A stretch of DNA of 64,000 nucleotides from NCBI RefSeq assembly GCF_034661295.1, contig NZ_CP141062.1, forward strand, positions 1,178,001 to 1,242,000, given 5' to 3'. The stretch comes from Faecalibacter sp. LW9 (lineage in GTDB: Bacteria; Bacteroidota; Bacteroidia; Flavobacteriales; Weeksellaceae). The first letter of the stretch is position 1, and every line of letters begins with the position of its first letter. Positions 15,793-24,230 of the stretch are shown here, piece by piece. Position numbers and translations under genes: made by a program. Under the pieces are notes generated by a model. The model was not told the DNA's origin. It worked only from the letters and a program-made list of their open reading frames with translations, and did not search any database.

Positions 15793-18354
15793 ATGCAACA
15801 AGAACAGGAGAGTATCAAGAAAGTATCAGGGATGTACCAAGATTGGTTTCTTGATTATGCCTCTTATGTGATTTTAGAACGTGCCATTCCATCCATTTAT
15901 GATGGGTTAAAACCAGTGCAACGAAGAATTTTACATTCGATGCGTGAGTTAGAAGATGGACGTTACAATAAAGTAGCCAATATTGTTGGTAATACAATGA
16001 AATATCACCCGCATGGGGATGCAGCCATTTCTGATGCTATAGTACAAATCGGTCAAAAGGATTTGTTAATTGATATGCAAGGAAACTGGGGGAACGTTTA
16101 TACAGGCGATCGAGCTGCTGCTGCGCGTTATATCGAGGCACGTTTAACAAAGTTTGCCTTAGAAGTTGTATTTAATCCAAAAACAACGGATTGGCAGCCA
16201 TCTTATGATGGTCGTAATAAAGAGCCAAAGGATTTACCGATTAAATTTCCACTTTTACTTGCACAGGGAGTAGAAGGGATTGCGGTAGGTTTATCAACAA
16301 AGATATTACCTCACAATTTTAATGAATTAATTGATGCTTCAATTGCTCATTTACGTGGTAAGAAGTTTCAGTTGTATCCTGATTTTTTAACAGGAGGTTT
16401 GATTGATATATCAGATTATAATGATGGCCTACGTGGAGGTAAAGTACGAGTACGTGCTAAAATTTCGCAAGAGGATAAAACATTATTAAAGATTACTGAG
16501 ATTCCATACGGAACGACTACGGGCTCATTAATTGATTCGATTTTAAAAGCCAATGACAAAGGGAAAATTAAAATCAAAAAAATTGAAGATAATACTGCCG
16601 CTGAGGTCGAAATTTTAATTCATTTAGCGCCAGGGATTTCACCGGATAAAACAATCGATGCATTATATGCTTTTACCGATTGCGAGATTTCAATTTCTCC
16701 TAATGCTTGTGTGATTCATGATCATAAGCCTGAATTTTTAAATGTGACGGAAATTTTGAAATTCAATACCGACAATACTTTACAATTATTAAAACGTGAG
16801 TTGGAAATTGAATTGGATGAGTTACAAGAGCAATGGCATTTTTCATCTTTAGAAAGAATCTTTATCGAAAATCGTATCTATCATGATATTGAGCAAGAGG
16901 AAACGTGGGAAGGAGTGATCGAAGCAATTCGTAAAGGTCTTCAACCACATATTGCACATTTGGTACGTGAGGTAACAGAAGAAGATATCATTCGATTAAC
17001 CGAAATTAAGATCAAACGAATTTCAAAATTTGATTTAGATAAAGCTCAGCAATACATCGAATCTTTAGAAGATAAGATTGCGAATGTTAAACATCACTTA
17101 GATTATTTGGTGGATTTTGCGGTGGAATACTTTAAATCACTAAAAGCGAAATACGGAAAAGATAAACAACGCAGAACAGAGATTCGTACCTTCGATACCA
17201 TTGATGCCTCGAAAGTAGCAGTAGCGAATACTCGTTTTTATGTGGATCGCGTTGAAGGATTTATTGGAACGTCTTTAAAGAAAGATGAATTTGTTTTCGA
17301 ATGTTCTGATATTGATGATATTATCGTTTTTAAACAAGATGGATCGATGGTTGTAACCAAAGTGGATGTAAAAACATTTGTTGGTAAAGGCATTATTCAT
17401 GTAGGCGTTTGGCGAAAAAATGATAAACGTACCATTTACAATTTAATTTATCGCGACGGTAAAAATGGGCCTGCTTATCAAAAACGATTTGCGGTAACAG
17501 GAATTACTCGTGATAAAGAATATGATTTAACTAATGGAACAAATGGATCGGATATCCTTTATTTTTCAGCCAATCCTAATGGAGAGGCAGAAGTGGTTTC
17601 GGTTATTTTGAAAACGCATCAACGCATTAAAAAATTAAAATTTGATGTTGATTTTGCGGAGCTAGCTGTAAAAGGACGATCAAGTAAAGGAAATTTGGTA
17701 ACGAAATATCCAATTAAGAAAATCGAACTGAAAGAAGAAGGTGTTTCAACATTAGCTCCAAGACAAATTTGGTACGATCCAACAGTTCGTCGATTAAATG
17801 CGGATGAACGAGGAGAATTATTAGGTTCGTTCAAAGGGGATGATAAGATTTTAACCATTAATTCAACGGGAGAAGCAAAATTGGTATCCTTTGATTTAGG
17901 AAATCGTTTTGATGATGAAATGATCATTATTGAAAAGTGGAAGCCAAATAAGCCTATTACATGTATTTATTATGATGCAACCAAAGACAAAAATTTTGTC
18001 AAACGTTTTGTTTTAGATGATACTGCAAGTACTCAAGTATTCTTCACTAATGAGGATGAAAAATCAGAAATTAAATTTATATCAACGGATTATTATCCAA
18101 TGATTGAATTGGTTTTTGCTAAAATAAAAGGAGTAGAACGTGAACCAGAGGTGATAAATTTAGAAGAATTTATTGCTGTAAAAGGAATTAAAGCGCAAGG
18201 AAATCAGCTGACTGCTTACAAATTACGTCAAATTGTAACCTTAGATCCTTTGCCTTACGAAGAACCTGAAGAGGAAGAAGTAGAGGAGGATGAGGTGCAA
18301 CCAACTTTATTTGATGCCGTTACTGAAGAAGAAACGACTAACGAGGAAGAATAA
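15793..18354 (+). CDS. parC: DNA topoisomerase IV subunit A
   Basis: An 853-residue type IIA topoisomerase A subunit that decatenates daughter chromosomes with ParE. The N terminus YASYVILERAIPSIYDGLKP and the quinolone-determining segment MKYHPHGDAAISDA are typical of ParC rather than GyrA. The catalytic Tyr is in AAARYIEARL. The C-terminal part (about 490-800) contains degenerate beta-pinwheel blades instead of intact GyrA boxes, and the last 40 residues are strongly acidic (EEPEEEEVEEDE). Length fits flavobacterial ParC. It follows parE and a small membrane gene and is intact. Confidence 0.96.
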   Translation: MQQEQESIKKVSGMYQDWFLDYASYVILERAIPSIYDGLKPVQRRILHSMRELEDGRYNKVANIVGNTMKYHPHGDAAISDAIVQIGQKDLLIDMQGNWGNVYTGDRAAAARYIEARLTKFALEVVFNPKTTDWQPSYDGRNKEPKDLPIKFPLLLAQGVEGIAVGLSTKILPHNFNELIDASIAHLRGKKFQLYPDFLTGGLIDISDYNDGLRGGKVRVRAKISQEDKTLLKITEIPYGTTTGSLIDSILKANDKGKIKIKKIEDNTAAEVEILIHLAPGISPDKTIDALYAFTDCEISISPNACVIHDHKPEFLNVTEILKFNTDNTLQLLKRELEIELDELQEQWHFSSLERIFIENRIYHDIEQEETWEGVIEAIRKGLQPHIAHLVREVTEEDIIRLTEIKIKRISKFDLDKAQQYIESLEDKIANVKHHLDYLVDFAVEYFKSLKAKYGKDKQRRTEIRTFDTIDASKVAVANTRFYVDRVEGFIGTSLKKDEFVFECSDIDDIIVFKQDGSMVVTKVDVKTFVGKGIIHVGVWRKNDKRTIYNLIYRDGKNGPAYQKRFAVTGITRDKEYDLTNGTNGSDILYFSANPNGEAEVVSVILKTHQRIKKLKFDVDFAELAVKGRSSKGNLVTKYPIKKIELKEEGVSTLAPRQIWYDPTVRRLNADERGELLGSFKGDDKILTINSTGEAKLVSFDLGNRFDDEMIIIEKWKPNKPITCIYYDATKDKNFVKRFVLDDTASTQVFFTNEDEKSEIKFISTDYYPMIELVFAKIKGVEREPEVINLEEFIAVKGIKAQGNQLTAYKLRQIVTLDPLPYEEPEEEEVEEDEVQPTLFDAVTEEETTNEEE

Positions 18355-18359
18355 AATTA

Positions 18360-19061
18360 ATGGGAAGTATTTCATTCATCACATTATTAGTGATAGGAGT
18401 TAATGTATTGGTCAGTTGGAAAGGATTTAATGATCAATCATTTTTTGAGAAATATAAATTTCAAGTAGGATCGATTTTACATCGAAAAGAAAATTATAGA
18501 ATCTTAAGTTCTGGATTTTTACATGTTGATTTTACACATTTGTTTTTTAACATGTTTGCATTGTATATTTTCTCCGATTTAATCATCGATTTTTATGCGA
18601 GTCCTAAAGCGATGTTTTTTGGAGATTATTCGATGGTGAATAAAAATTTAGGATATGGTATGTTTCTATTAATTTTTATGGCATCGGTAATTGGAGGAAA
18701 CTTGTTGGCTTTATTTATGCATAAAAATGAAAATTACTATTCTGCAGTTGGAGCATCAGGTGGAGTTTCAGGAATTCTATTTGCAGCGATTGCGGCATTT
18801 CCAGATTTAACATTGAATTTGTTTTTCTTTTTACCTATTCCTGCATGGTTATTTGGAATCCTTTATTTGACTTACTCGGTCTATGGGATGAAGAATAATG
18901 TCGGAAATATTGGACATTCAGCCCATTTGGGTGGTGCAATTGTAGGGTTAGTGGGAACAATTATTTATTTTCCCGATTTATTAGCTTATAATTTACTGTA
19001 TATCCTAGGAATGTTGATACCACTCGCAGTATTAGGATATTATATCATAAAGAATAAATAA
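18360..19061 (+). CDS. Rhomboid family intramembrane serine protease
   Basis: A 233-residue polytopic membrane protein with about six hydrophobic segments. It carries the rhomboid signature: HLFFNMFALY in TM2, the catalytic Ser in GASGGVSG, and the catalytic His in NIGHSAHLGGA of the last helix. Such proteases cleave single-pass membrane proteins inside the bilayer. It begins 5 bp after parC and probably shares its transcript; that neighbour does not explain the substrate. A strong terminator follows. Confidence 0.92.
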   Translation: MGSISFITLLVIGVNVLVSWKGFNDQSFFEKYKFQVGSILHRKENYRILSSGFLHVDFTHLFFNMFALYIFSDLIIDFYASPKAMFFGDYSMVNKNLGYGMFLLIFMASVIGGNLLALFMHKNENYYSAVGASGGVSGILFAAIAAFPDLTLNLFFFLPIPAWLFGILYLTYSVYGMKNNVGNIGHSAHLGGAIVGLVGTIIYFPDLLAYNLLYILGMLIPLAVLGYYIIKNK

Positions 19062-19096
19062 GAAAAAGGCTTGGATGAATTTCCAAGCCTTTTTCT
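19062..19096. terminator. Bidirectional terminator
   Basis: AAAAAGGCTTGGA pairs with TCCAAGCCTTTTT, between the convergent rhomboid and NlpC/P60 genes. Confidence 0.85.
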
Positions 19097-19116
19097 TTTA
19101 GATACTAAATATGAGA

Positions 19117-19749
19117 TTATAAAACTCTTTTTGCGTATAAAAAACGTTTTCCCCAGTAACTATCATTTAAAGGAGAAATCATTACGCCTTGAGAAGTAGA
19201 GGAATGAATAAAGGTAAGAACACCCTCTTCATTTCTTCCGTGAACAATTCCTACATGAGATACGCGACCTCCTCCTCTTGTGGCGAAGAAGACTAAATCA
19301 CCTTCTCTTGCTTCTTCCGTAGAAATTCTAAAACCTTGTTTTGCTTGATCAGCTGAAACACGTGGTAAGTTCATGTTAAACGTCTCAAAAACGCTTCTTA
19401 CAAAGGCCTAGCAGTCAATTCCACTTCGTGTAGTTCCTCCGTAACGGTAAGGAGTTCCAATGTAAGTTTCAGCTTCTTTTAATAAGAATTCTGTGAATAA
19501 ATTGTTCGTTTCATCTAATACACTATTTAAAACGATCATTGATGAATTTTCATCTTTAACATTCACAGGCTCAACTTCTAAGTTGGCACGCTTGTTGATT
19601 AATTTAGTTTGAGTCTCCATAAGTCTTGTTTGTGGTACAAAACTTCTAGAAGAATATTCTTTGACCTCAGAAACTGGGGTTAAGGATGAACATGAAGTAA
19701 TGAACATCGTACAAATTATTGCCGCCACACCTAATAGCGATGTTTTCAT
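19117..19749 (-). pseudogene. NlpC/P60 peptidoglycan endopeptidase lipoprotein with in-frame TAG
   Basis: A lipoprotein of about 210 codons with signal and lipobox FITSCSS, a linker, and an NlpC/P60 domain (about 90-210) that hydrolyses D-Glu-diaminopimelate bonds in cell-wall peptides. The catalytic Cys is in TTRSGIDC and the His in RVSHVGIVHG; PYRYGG and REGDLVFF are also conserved. Directly after the catalytic Cys the frame meets TAG at 19408-19410 and continues AFVRSVFETFNMNLPRVS. Family members read DCSAFV or DCSGFV, so a Ser codon TCG has become TAG. The TAG abuts GGCC. All else is intact, so this may be a base-call error and not true loss. Confidence 0.85.
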
Positions 19750-19926
19750 GATTGTATTTTATTTTTCGTTATATCTTTTATTCAAGTAGCTCAAATATAT
19801 TAGATTAAATTTTAACACTTAATATAGATGAGCTCTTTTGACATTACATTAACTTATTTAACAACTTTTAACACATAAATTAACATAAAAAATTTCAAAA
19901 TAATTTGGTGGTTTAAAAATATGTTC

Positions 19927-19934
19927 TAAATTTG
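19927..19934 (+). promoter_or_regulatory. Promoter of the first tRNA-Glu
   Basis: TAAATTTG (-7) with TTG at 19905-19907 (-33), 19-bp spacer, about 37 bp before the tRNA. A good match to the flavobacterial consensus. Confidence 0.65.
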
Positions 19935-19970
19935 CACTCGCTTTTGATAACAACATCAATCGCTCGGAAT

Positions 19971-20042
19971 GGCCCATTCGTCTAGTGGTTAGGACATCAG
20001 ATTTTCATTCTGGAAGCAGGAGTTCGATTCTCCTATGGGCTA
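19971..20042 (+). tRNA. tRNA-Glu(TTC)
   Basis: A 72-nt cloverleaf with anticodon TTC in the loop after CAGA, T loop GTTCGATTC and acceptor GGCCCAT/ATGGGCT. It differs in acceptor and several stem positions from the three other tRNA-Glu genes that follow. Confidence 0.95.
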
Positions 20043-20102
20043 CTCAAAATATATTTTCAAAATATTAATAAAATTATTTTGGCTAGATAAAATTTTTGTT
20101 TT

Positions 20103-20110
20103 TATCTTTG
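20103..20110 (+). promoter_or_regulatory. Promoter of rpsT
   Basis: TATCTTTG (-7) with TTG at 20079-20081, 21-bp spacer; about 30 bp before the rpsT ATG. Confidence 0.6.
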
Positions 20111-20140
20111 CCGAACTAAAATAGAAAGAGATTAAAGGTT

Positions 20141-20395
20141 ATGGCAAATCATAAGTCAGCATTAAAAAGAATTAGACAATCAGCGGTTAGACGCGATCGT
20201 AATAAATATTATCACAAGTCAGCTCGTACAGCGATTAAAGCATTAAGAGCGACAGAAGATAAATCAGAAGCAGAAACTGTATATCCAAAAGTTTCTTCAA
20301 TGATTGATAAATTAGCGAAAAGAAACATTATTCACAAGAATAAAGCTTCAAACTTAAAATCTAAGTTAGCTAAACATATCGCGGGATTAGCTTAA
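20141..20395 (+). CDS. rpsT: 30S ribosomal protein S20
   Basis: An 84-residue, very basic helical protein. [14 protein letters not shown] at the N terminus, the central RTAIKALR and the closing [18 protein letters not shown] match S20, which binds the 5' domain of 16S rRNA. Length is normal. It lies between two tRNA-Glu genes, 14 bp before the second, and may be cotranscribed with it to the terminator at about 20494-20522. No unusual features. Confidence 0.97.
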   Translation: MANHKSALKRIRQSAVRRDRNKYYHKSARTAIKALRATEDKSEAETVYPKVSSMIDKLAKRNIIHKNKASNLKSKLAKHIAGLA

Positions 20396-20408
20396 TAATC
20401 ATACAAGT

Positions 20409-20480
20409 GGTCCCTTCGTCTATCGGTTAGGACACTAGATTTTCATTCTAGAAAGAGGGGTTCGATTCCCCTAGGGACTA
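20409..20480 (+). tRNA. tRNA-Glu(TTC), copy 2
   Basis: 72 nt, acceptor GGTCCCT/AGGGACT, anticodon TTC. Identical to the copies at 20785 and 20956. Probably read through from rpsT. Confidence 0.96.
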
Positions 20481-20493
20481 CAAATTAATAGAT

Positions 20494-20522
20494 AGATTGC
20501 TGAAATATGCAATCTTTTTTTT
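20494..20522 (+). terminator. Terminator after tRNA-Glu copy 2
   Basis: AGATTGC and GCAATCT form a stem followed by eight T. Confidence 0.75.
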
Positions 20523-20641
20523 CCTTGTTCATAGTTGTTGATTAAAACAACCAGTAAAATTACTGTGTAAAGGAAATTGTTTTTTGTGTTTTGTTTGTAA
20601 AGGTTAAACATTTTGTTGATGTTTAATCGGGAAATGAAAAT

Positions 20642-20691
20642 GTCGCTGTATAATTCACTTGGTTCATATTATAAAAGAATTATACATCGAC
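20642..20691. repeat. Inverted repeat in the tRNA-Glu spacer
   Basis: GTCGCTGTATAATTC (20642-20656) and GAATTATACATCGAC (20677-20691) are inverted with one mismatch around a 20-nt AT-rich loop, followed by TTTT. It is the main structure in the roughly 300-bp gene-free stretch 20481-20784; no ORF is seen there. It could be a small terminator-bearing RNA or a relic. Confidence 0.5.
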
Positions 20692-20784
20692 TTTTCTCTA
20701 AGCCCGCACAGGAAGTCATCTATTACAATTAAAAAAGACGTTCTTTAAAAATATTTTTAAGATAATAGTATAATTTTGATCTAT

Positions 20785-20856
20785 GGTCCCTTCGTCTATC
20801 GGTTAGGACACTAGATTTTCATTCTAGAAAGAGGGGTTCGATTCCCCTAGGGACTA
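20785..20856 (+). tRNA. tRNA-Glu(TTC), copy 3
   Basis: 72 nt and identical to copies 2 and 4. A TAATTTTG -7-like element lies at 20771-20778. Confidence 0.96.
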
Positions 20857-20925
20857 CAAAATTTATCTATTTAAGAATATTTAAAAAATAATTTAAATTT
20901 TATTTGCAGATTTAAAAATGATATT

Positions 20926-20933
20926 TATCTTTG
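20926..20933 (+). promoter_or_regulatory. Promoter of tRNA-Glu copy 4
   Basis: TATCTTTG with TTG at 20904-20906 and a 19-bp spacer, about 22 bp before the tRNA. Confidence 0.65.
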
Positions 20934-20955
20934 CATCGCAATAAAAACGTAGGGC

Positions 20956-21027
20956 GGTCCCTTCGTCTATCGGTTAGGACACTAGATTTTCATTCTAGAA
21001 AGAGGGGTTCGATTCCCCTAGGGACTA
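20956..21027 (+). tRNA. tRNA-Glu(TTC), copy 4
   Basis: 72 nt and identical to copies 2 and 3. A terminator begins 3 bp after its end. Confidence 0.96.
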
Positions 21028-21030
21028 CAG

Positions 21031-21062
21031 AAAAAAGCATTCATCTTTTGAATGCTTTTTTT
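21031..21062 (+). terminator. Terminator after tRNA-Glu copy 4
   Basis: AAAAAGCATTC and GAATGCTTTTT pair perfectly and run into a T tract. The IS3 element is inserted 8 bp further on. Confidence 0.85.
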
Positions 21063-21110
21063 ATTTTGAATGTCCCGTCCTGAAATAAGTTGACACTAAA
21101 TCAACTTATT

Positions 21111-21599
21111 ATGAACTCATCAGATTCAGAAAGAAAAAAGAGAACACAACGCGATTACACCTTAGGCTTTAAATTAGCCGTTGTATCCCAAATAGAAAAA
21201 GGCGACTTTACTTACAAACAAGCTCAAAAATGCTATGGAATACAAGGAAGAAGTACAGTTTTGGTTTGGCTCAGAAAATATGGTAACTTAGATTGGAGCA
21301 AACCAATTATTCATACTATGTCAAAATCAGAAGAAACTCCAGCGCAAAAAATTAAACGGTTAGAACAAGAATTGGCTGATGAAAAGCTAAGAGTCAAAAT
21401 ACTTAATACAATGATTGATATAGCCGATGAACAGCTTGGTACTCAAATCAGAAAAAGTACAATACCCAACAATCCTCAAACTCCAAAAACAAGAAATAAC
21501 TGTTTCTTGCTCATGTCGATTGCTTGGGTTAAGTCGCCAAAGTTTCTATGCTGCACTAAAACGTCATTCTATTCGAGAATCAGAGCTTTTACAGGTTAA
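21111..21599 (+). CDS. IS3 OrfA, frame shifted near its end
   Basis: Helix-turn-helix subunit of an IS3 transposase. RDYTLGFKLAVVSQIEKG and KQAQKCYGIQGRSTVLVWLR form the HTH, followed by a leucine-zipper-like helix (QKIKRLEQELADEKLRVKIL). I start it at ATG 21111 (MNSSDSERKK). After QLGTQIRK the frame runs into an unrelated tail to 21599. If the A run at 21452-21456 had one more A, the protein would instead end KKYNTQQSSNSKNKK at TAA 21497-21499, a natural OrfA end. The present sequence therefore probably lacks one base, either by mutation or by error. Without it OrfB would be reached by the usual -1 shift. Confidence 0.75.
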   Translation: MNSSDSERKKRTQRDYTLGFKLAVVSQIEKGDFTYKQAQKCYGIQGRSTVLVWLRKYGNLDWSKPIIHTMSKSEETPAQKIKRLEQELADEKLRVKILNTMIDIADEQLGTQIRKSTIPNNPQTPKTRNNCFLLMSIAWVKSPKFLCCTKTSFYSRIRAFTG

Positions 21600-22335
21600 A
21601 AAATTAGTTCTAGAAGTTCGAATAAAATTACCAAGAATAGGAACTCGAAAGCTTTATTATATTCTGAATGAACAGCTAAAAGAGCTAAACATAAAGATGG
21701 GTCGAGATGCTTTGTTTGATTATCTGAGAAGAGAAAATTTACTTATAACACCTAAAAAACAATACACAAGAACCACATTCTCTAAACATTGGTTAAGGAA
21801 ACATCCTAATTTATACAAAGAAATAGAGATTAATAAACCAGAACAGGTCTTTGTAAGTGATATAACGTATGTAAAAACCAAGCAAGCCGTTTGTTATCTT
21901 TCTTTAGTGACAGATGCTTATAGTCGAAAAATAATGGGTTATTCTGTAAGTGAAAATATGAATGCGGAAAATGTATCTATAGCGCTAAAAATGGCTATTA
22001 AAAATAGAATAAATAATGAGAAATTAATCCATCATTCGGATAGAGGCTTACAGTATTGCTCGGAATATTATCAGACAATTTTAAAACAAAATCAGATCAT
22101 ACCATCGATGACAGACGGCTATGATTGTTATCAAAATGCTTTAGCGGAAAGAATTAATGGGATATTGAAACAAGAGTTTTTAATCGAAAAAACAAAAGAT
22201 ATTACTGAATTAACCAAAATGGTAGAACAAAGTGTGTATCTTTATAATAACACACGACCTCATTTGAGTCTCAATATGCAGACCCCTGAAATGAGACACA
22301 AAAAATCCGAAGAAATAAAATCTCTTCAGATATAA
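21427..22335 (+). CDS. IS3 OrfB transposase (DDE integrase core)
   Basis: Catalytic subunit of the transposase. The meaningful sequence begins near 21484 (QKQEITVSCS, then CRLLGLSRQSFYAALKRH); the ATG at 21427 is an in-frame artefact. The rve integrase core shows the DDE triad: D in VSDITYV, D in HHSDRGLQY and E in NALAERINGILKQEF, ending with TRPHLSLNMQTPEM. In IS3 elements OrfB is made as an OrfAB fusion by -1 slippage. The candidate slip site is C-AAA-AAC at 21484-21490, provided OrfA is read in the corrected frame. Confidence 0.9.
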   Translation: MNSLVLKSEKVQYPTILKLQKQEITVSCSCRLLGLSRQSFYAALKRHSIRESELLQVKKLVLEVRIKLPRIGTRKLYYILNEQLKELNIKMGRDALFDYLRRENLLITPKKQYTRTTFSKHWLRKHPNLYKEIEINKPEQVFVSDITYVKTKQAVCYLSLVTDAYSRKIMGYSVSENMNAENVSIALKMAIKNRINNEKLIHHSDRGLQYCSEYYQTILKQNQIIPSMTDGYDCYQNALAERINGILKQEFLIEKTKDITELTKMVEQSVYLYNNTRPHLSLNMQTPEMRHKKSEEIKSLQI

Positions 22336-22412
22336 ATATTGTTTAATAACTGTCAATCTATTTTAGGACTAGTCAGAAATAGTTTAGTTTTATTAAGAGA
22401 AATCTTAATTGG

Positions 22413-22452
22413 AAGCGTTTGAAGGTTTACAGTATACTCAAACGCTTTTTTT
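22413..22452 (+). terminator. Terminator-like hairpin right of the IS
   Basis: AAGCGTTTGA and TCAAACGCTT pair around a 15-nt loop and are followed by a T run. It no longer follows an obvious gene; the IS may have separated it from the tRNA-Glu unit. Confidence 0.65.
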
Positions 22453-22480
22453 GTATCATCTACTTTCATTTTGAGAAATA

Positions 22481-22516
22481 TATAAAAAGCCACTCATCCG
22501 AGTGGCTTTTTATATA
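22481..22516. terminator. Terminator of the purKE operon
   Basis: AAAAAGCCACTC and GAGTGGCTTTTT form a 12-bp stem directly downstream of the purE stop (minus strand). Confidence 0.85.
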
Positions 22517-22527
22517 TTCAATAATTT

Positions 22528-23031
22528 CTATCGATCAAATCCATTAGGATACTCCTGTTTTACAATTTCAATTTTTGCTTCAACAGCTTTTTGTAAATCG
22601 TGTTGATATTGCATCATACGTTGCTGAATCTCTGGATTCGTTGCCCCTAAGGTGCGTGCCGCTAAGATTCCCGCATTTTTTGCAGCATTTACTGCTACTG
22701 TAGCTACTGGAATTCCATTCGGCATCTGTAAGATTGATAAAATCGAATCCCATCCATCAATCGAATTAGATGACTTAATCGGAACACCAATAACAGGTAA
22801 AGGAGTAATTGAAGCGACCATTCCTGGTAAATGGGCTGCTCCACCTGCTCCAGCGATAATCACATTGATTCCACGTTCATGTGCAGTCTTTGCATACTCG
22901 AACATACGTTCAGGTGTACGATGTGCTGATACAATGGTTAATTCGAAAGGAATGTTTAACTCAGTTAATACATCAGCCGCTTGTTTCATGATAGGCAAAT
23001 CGCTATCACTTCCCATTATAATTCCTACCAT
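22528..23031 (-). CDS. purE: 5-(carboxyamino)imidazole ribonucleotide mutase
   Basis: A 167-residue class I Pur[21 protein letters not shown], the SAHRTPERM active-site segment, [13 protein letters not shown] and GVPI form the conserved CAIR mutase signature. It moves the carboxylate of N5-CAIR to give CAIR in de novo purine synthesis. It follows purK by 6 bp on the same strand, so both steps of CAIR synthesis are made from one transcript. The length is standard. Confidence 0.97.
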   Translation of the reverse strand: MVGIIMGSDSDLPIMKQAADVLTELNIPFELTIVSAHRTPERMFEYAKTAHERGINVIIAGAGGAAHLPGMVASITPLPVIGVPIKSSNSIDGWDSILSILQMPNGIPVATVAVNAAKNAGILAARTLGATNPEIQQRMMQYQHDLQKAVEAKIEIVKQEYPNGFDR

Positions 23032-23037
23032 AGTTGT

Positions 23038-24168
23038 TTACTTTTTGGCAACGACACGAATTGTTTCGTTAACCTGTTTTATGTTTTGTTTTAATTGTTC
23101 GAAGTCATCATTGACCAAAGTCACATGTCCCATTTTACGACCAGGTTTTGTAACCGCTTTCGCATACCAATGCAAGTACGAACCTGGAATTTGTAATAAT
23201 GTTTCCACATTTTCAATTTGGGCAGGTCCAGTTTCTCCTTCTGCACCAATTAAATTGACCATCGCAGAAGTAGTATATAACTTTGTTGAACCTAAAGGTA
23301 ATTCCATTAAAGTTCTTAACATTTGATCAAACTGTGAAGAATAAGCACCTTCAATCGTCGAGTGACCTGAGTTATGAACTCGCGAAGCTGTTTCATTCAC
23401 CCAAATTGATTGGTCTTTGTTCAAGAACATTTCAACAGCAAACACTCCTGGAGAATTTAATGCTTTTACCACATCGCGCGCGATAGCTTCTGCTTTATCG
23501 GTTACTTCTGGGGATAATGTTGAGGGTATTAATAAATAATCCAACAAATTGTACTCCTCATTTATGACGAATTCAACTGTTGGATATGTAATGATATTTC
23601 CTAAATGGTCGGCAACGGTAACGACAGCAATTTCTCGGTCTAAATCCGCTGGAGTTTCGAAGATAGAAGGCGCTTGTAGCATTTTGTCCAAATCATTTGC
23701 AGATTTCAAGAACTGAACACCTTTTCCATCATAACCATCTTTTCTCGATTTTTGAAAAATTGGATATTGAACATCTTCTTTCGATTTTAAATCTTCCCAA
23801 TGTTCTAATTCAAAATACGGCGCAGTCGGAATGTTATTTTTTACATAGAATTCTTTTTGCACACCTTTATCTTGTATAATGGCTAAAGCTTCTGGATCTG
23901 GTACCACCTTTTTACCTAAAGTTTTCAAATGACGTAATGCATCTACGTTGACATGCTCGATTTCAATACCAATCGCATCTAAATTTTTTCCAAATTCGAC
24001 TACGGTATCGTAATCTTTAAAATCTCCTTGTACAAAATGATGTGCATGTGGTGCACATGGCGCATCAGCAGCTGGATCCAAGATGCTGATTTCACAAGGA
24101 TATTGCAATGCATTTTGCAAAAACATATATCCAAGTTGCCCTCCTCCTAAAATTCCGATTTTTATCAT
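23038..24168 (-). CDS. purK: 5-(carboxyamino)imidazole ribonucleotide synthase
   Basis: A 376-residue ATP-grasp enzyme that makes N5-CAIR from AIR, bicarbonate and ATP. The N terminus IGILGGGQLGYMFLQNA, the DKGVQKEFYVKNNIPTAPY segment, the GYDGKGVQF loop and the metal/ATP segment WVNETASRVHNSGH are characteristic. It is the first gene of the purKE pair. It is divergent from the EEP-family gene with about 60 bp between them. Confidence 0.96.
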   Translation of the reverse strand: MIKIGILGGGQLGYMFLQNALQYPCEISILDPAADAPCAPHAHHFVQGDFKDYDTVVEFGKNLDAIGIEIEHVNVDALRHLKTLGKKVVPDPEALAIIQDKGVQKEFYVKNNIPTAPYFELEHWEDLKSKEDVQYPIFQKSRKDGYDGKGVQFLKSANDLDKMLQAPSIFETPADLDREIAVVTVADHLGNIITYPTVEFVINEEYNLLDYLLIPSTLSPEVTDKAEAIARDVVKALNSPGVFAVEMFLNKDQSIWVNETASRVHNSGHSTIEGAYSSQFDQMLRTLMELPLGSTKLYTTSAMVNLIGAEGETGPAQIENVETLLQIPGSYLHWYAKAVTKPGRKMGHVTLVNDDFEQLKQNIKQVNETIRVVAKK

Positions 24169-24230
24169 ATCGCGAAGTTAATGAATATTATAATCTTTAC
24201 TTTTACAGCAAATAAAATTTAATTGACGAG

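Larger units (their letters stand above)
21071..22375 (+). mobile_element. IS3-family insertion sequence
   Basis: A 1305-bp element. The ends are imperfect inverted repeats: TGTCCCGTCCTGAAATAAGT at the left and, read inward from the right, TGACTAGTCCTAAAATAGAT, with about 19 of 27 positions matching. The outermost bases are TG...CA. GAA occurs directly outside both ends, consistent with a 3-bp target duplication, although three bases can match by chance. It carries the two-ORF layout of IS3 elements. Confidence 0.85.
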
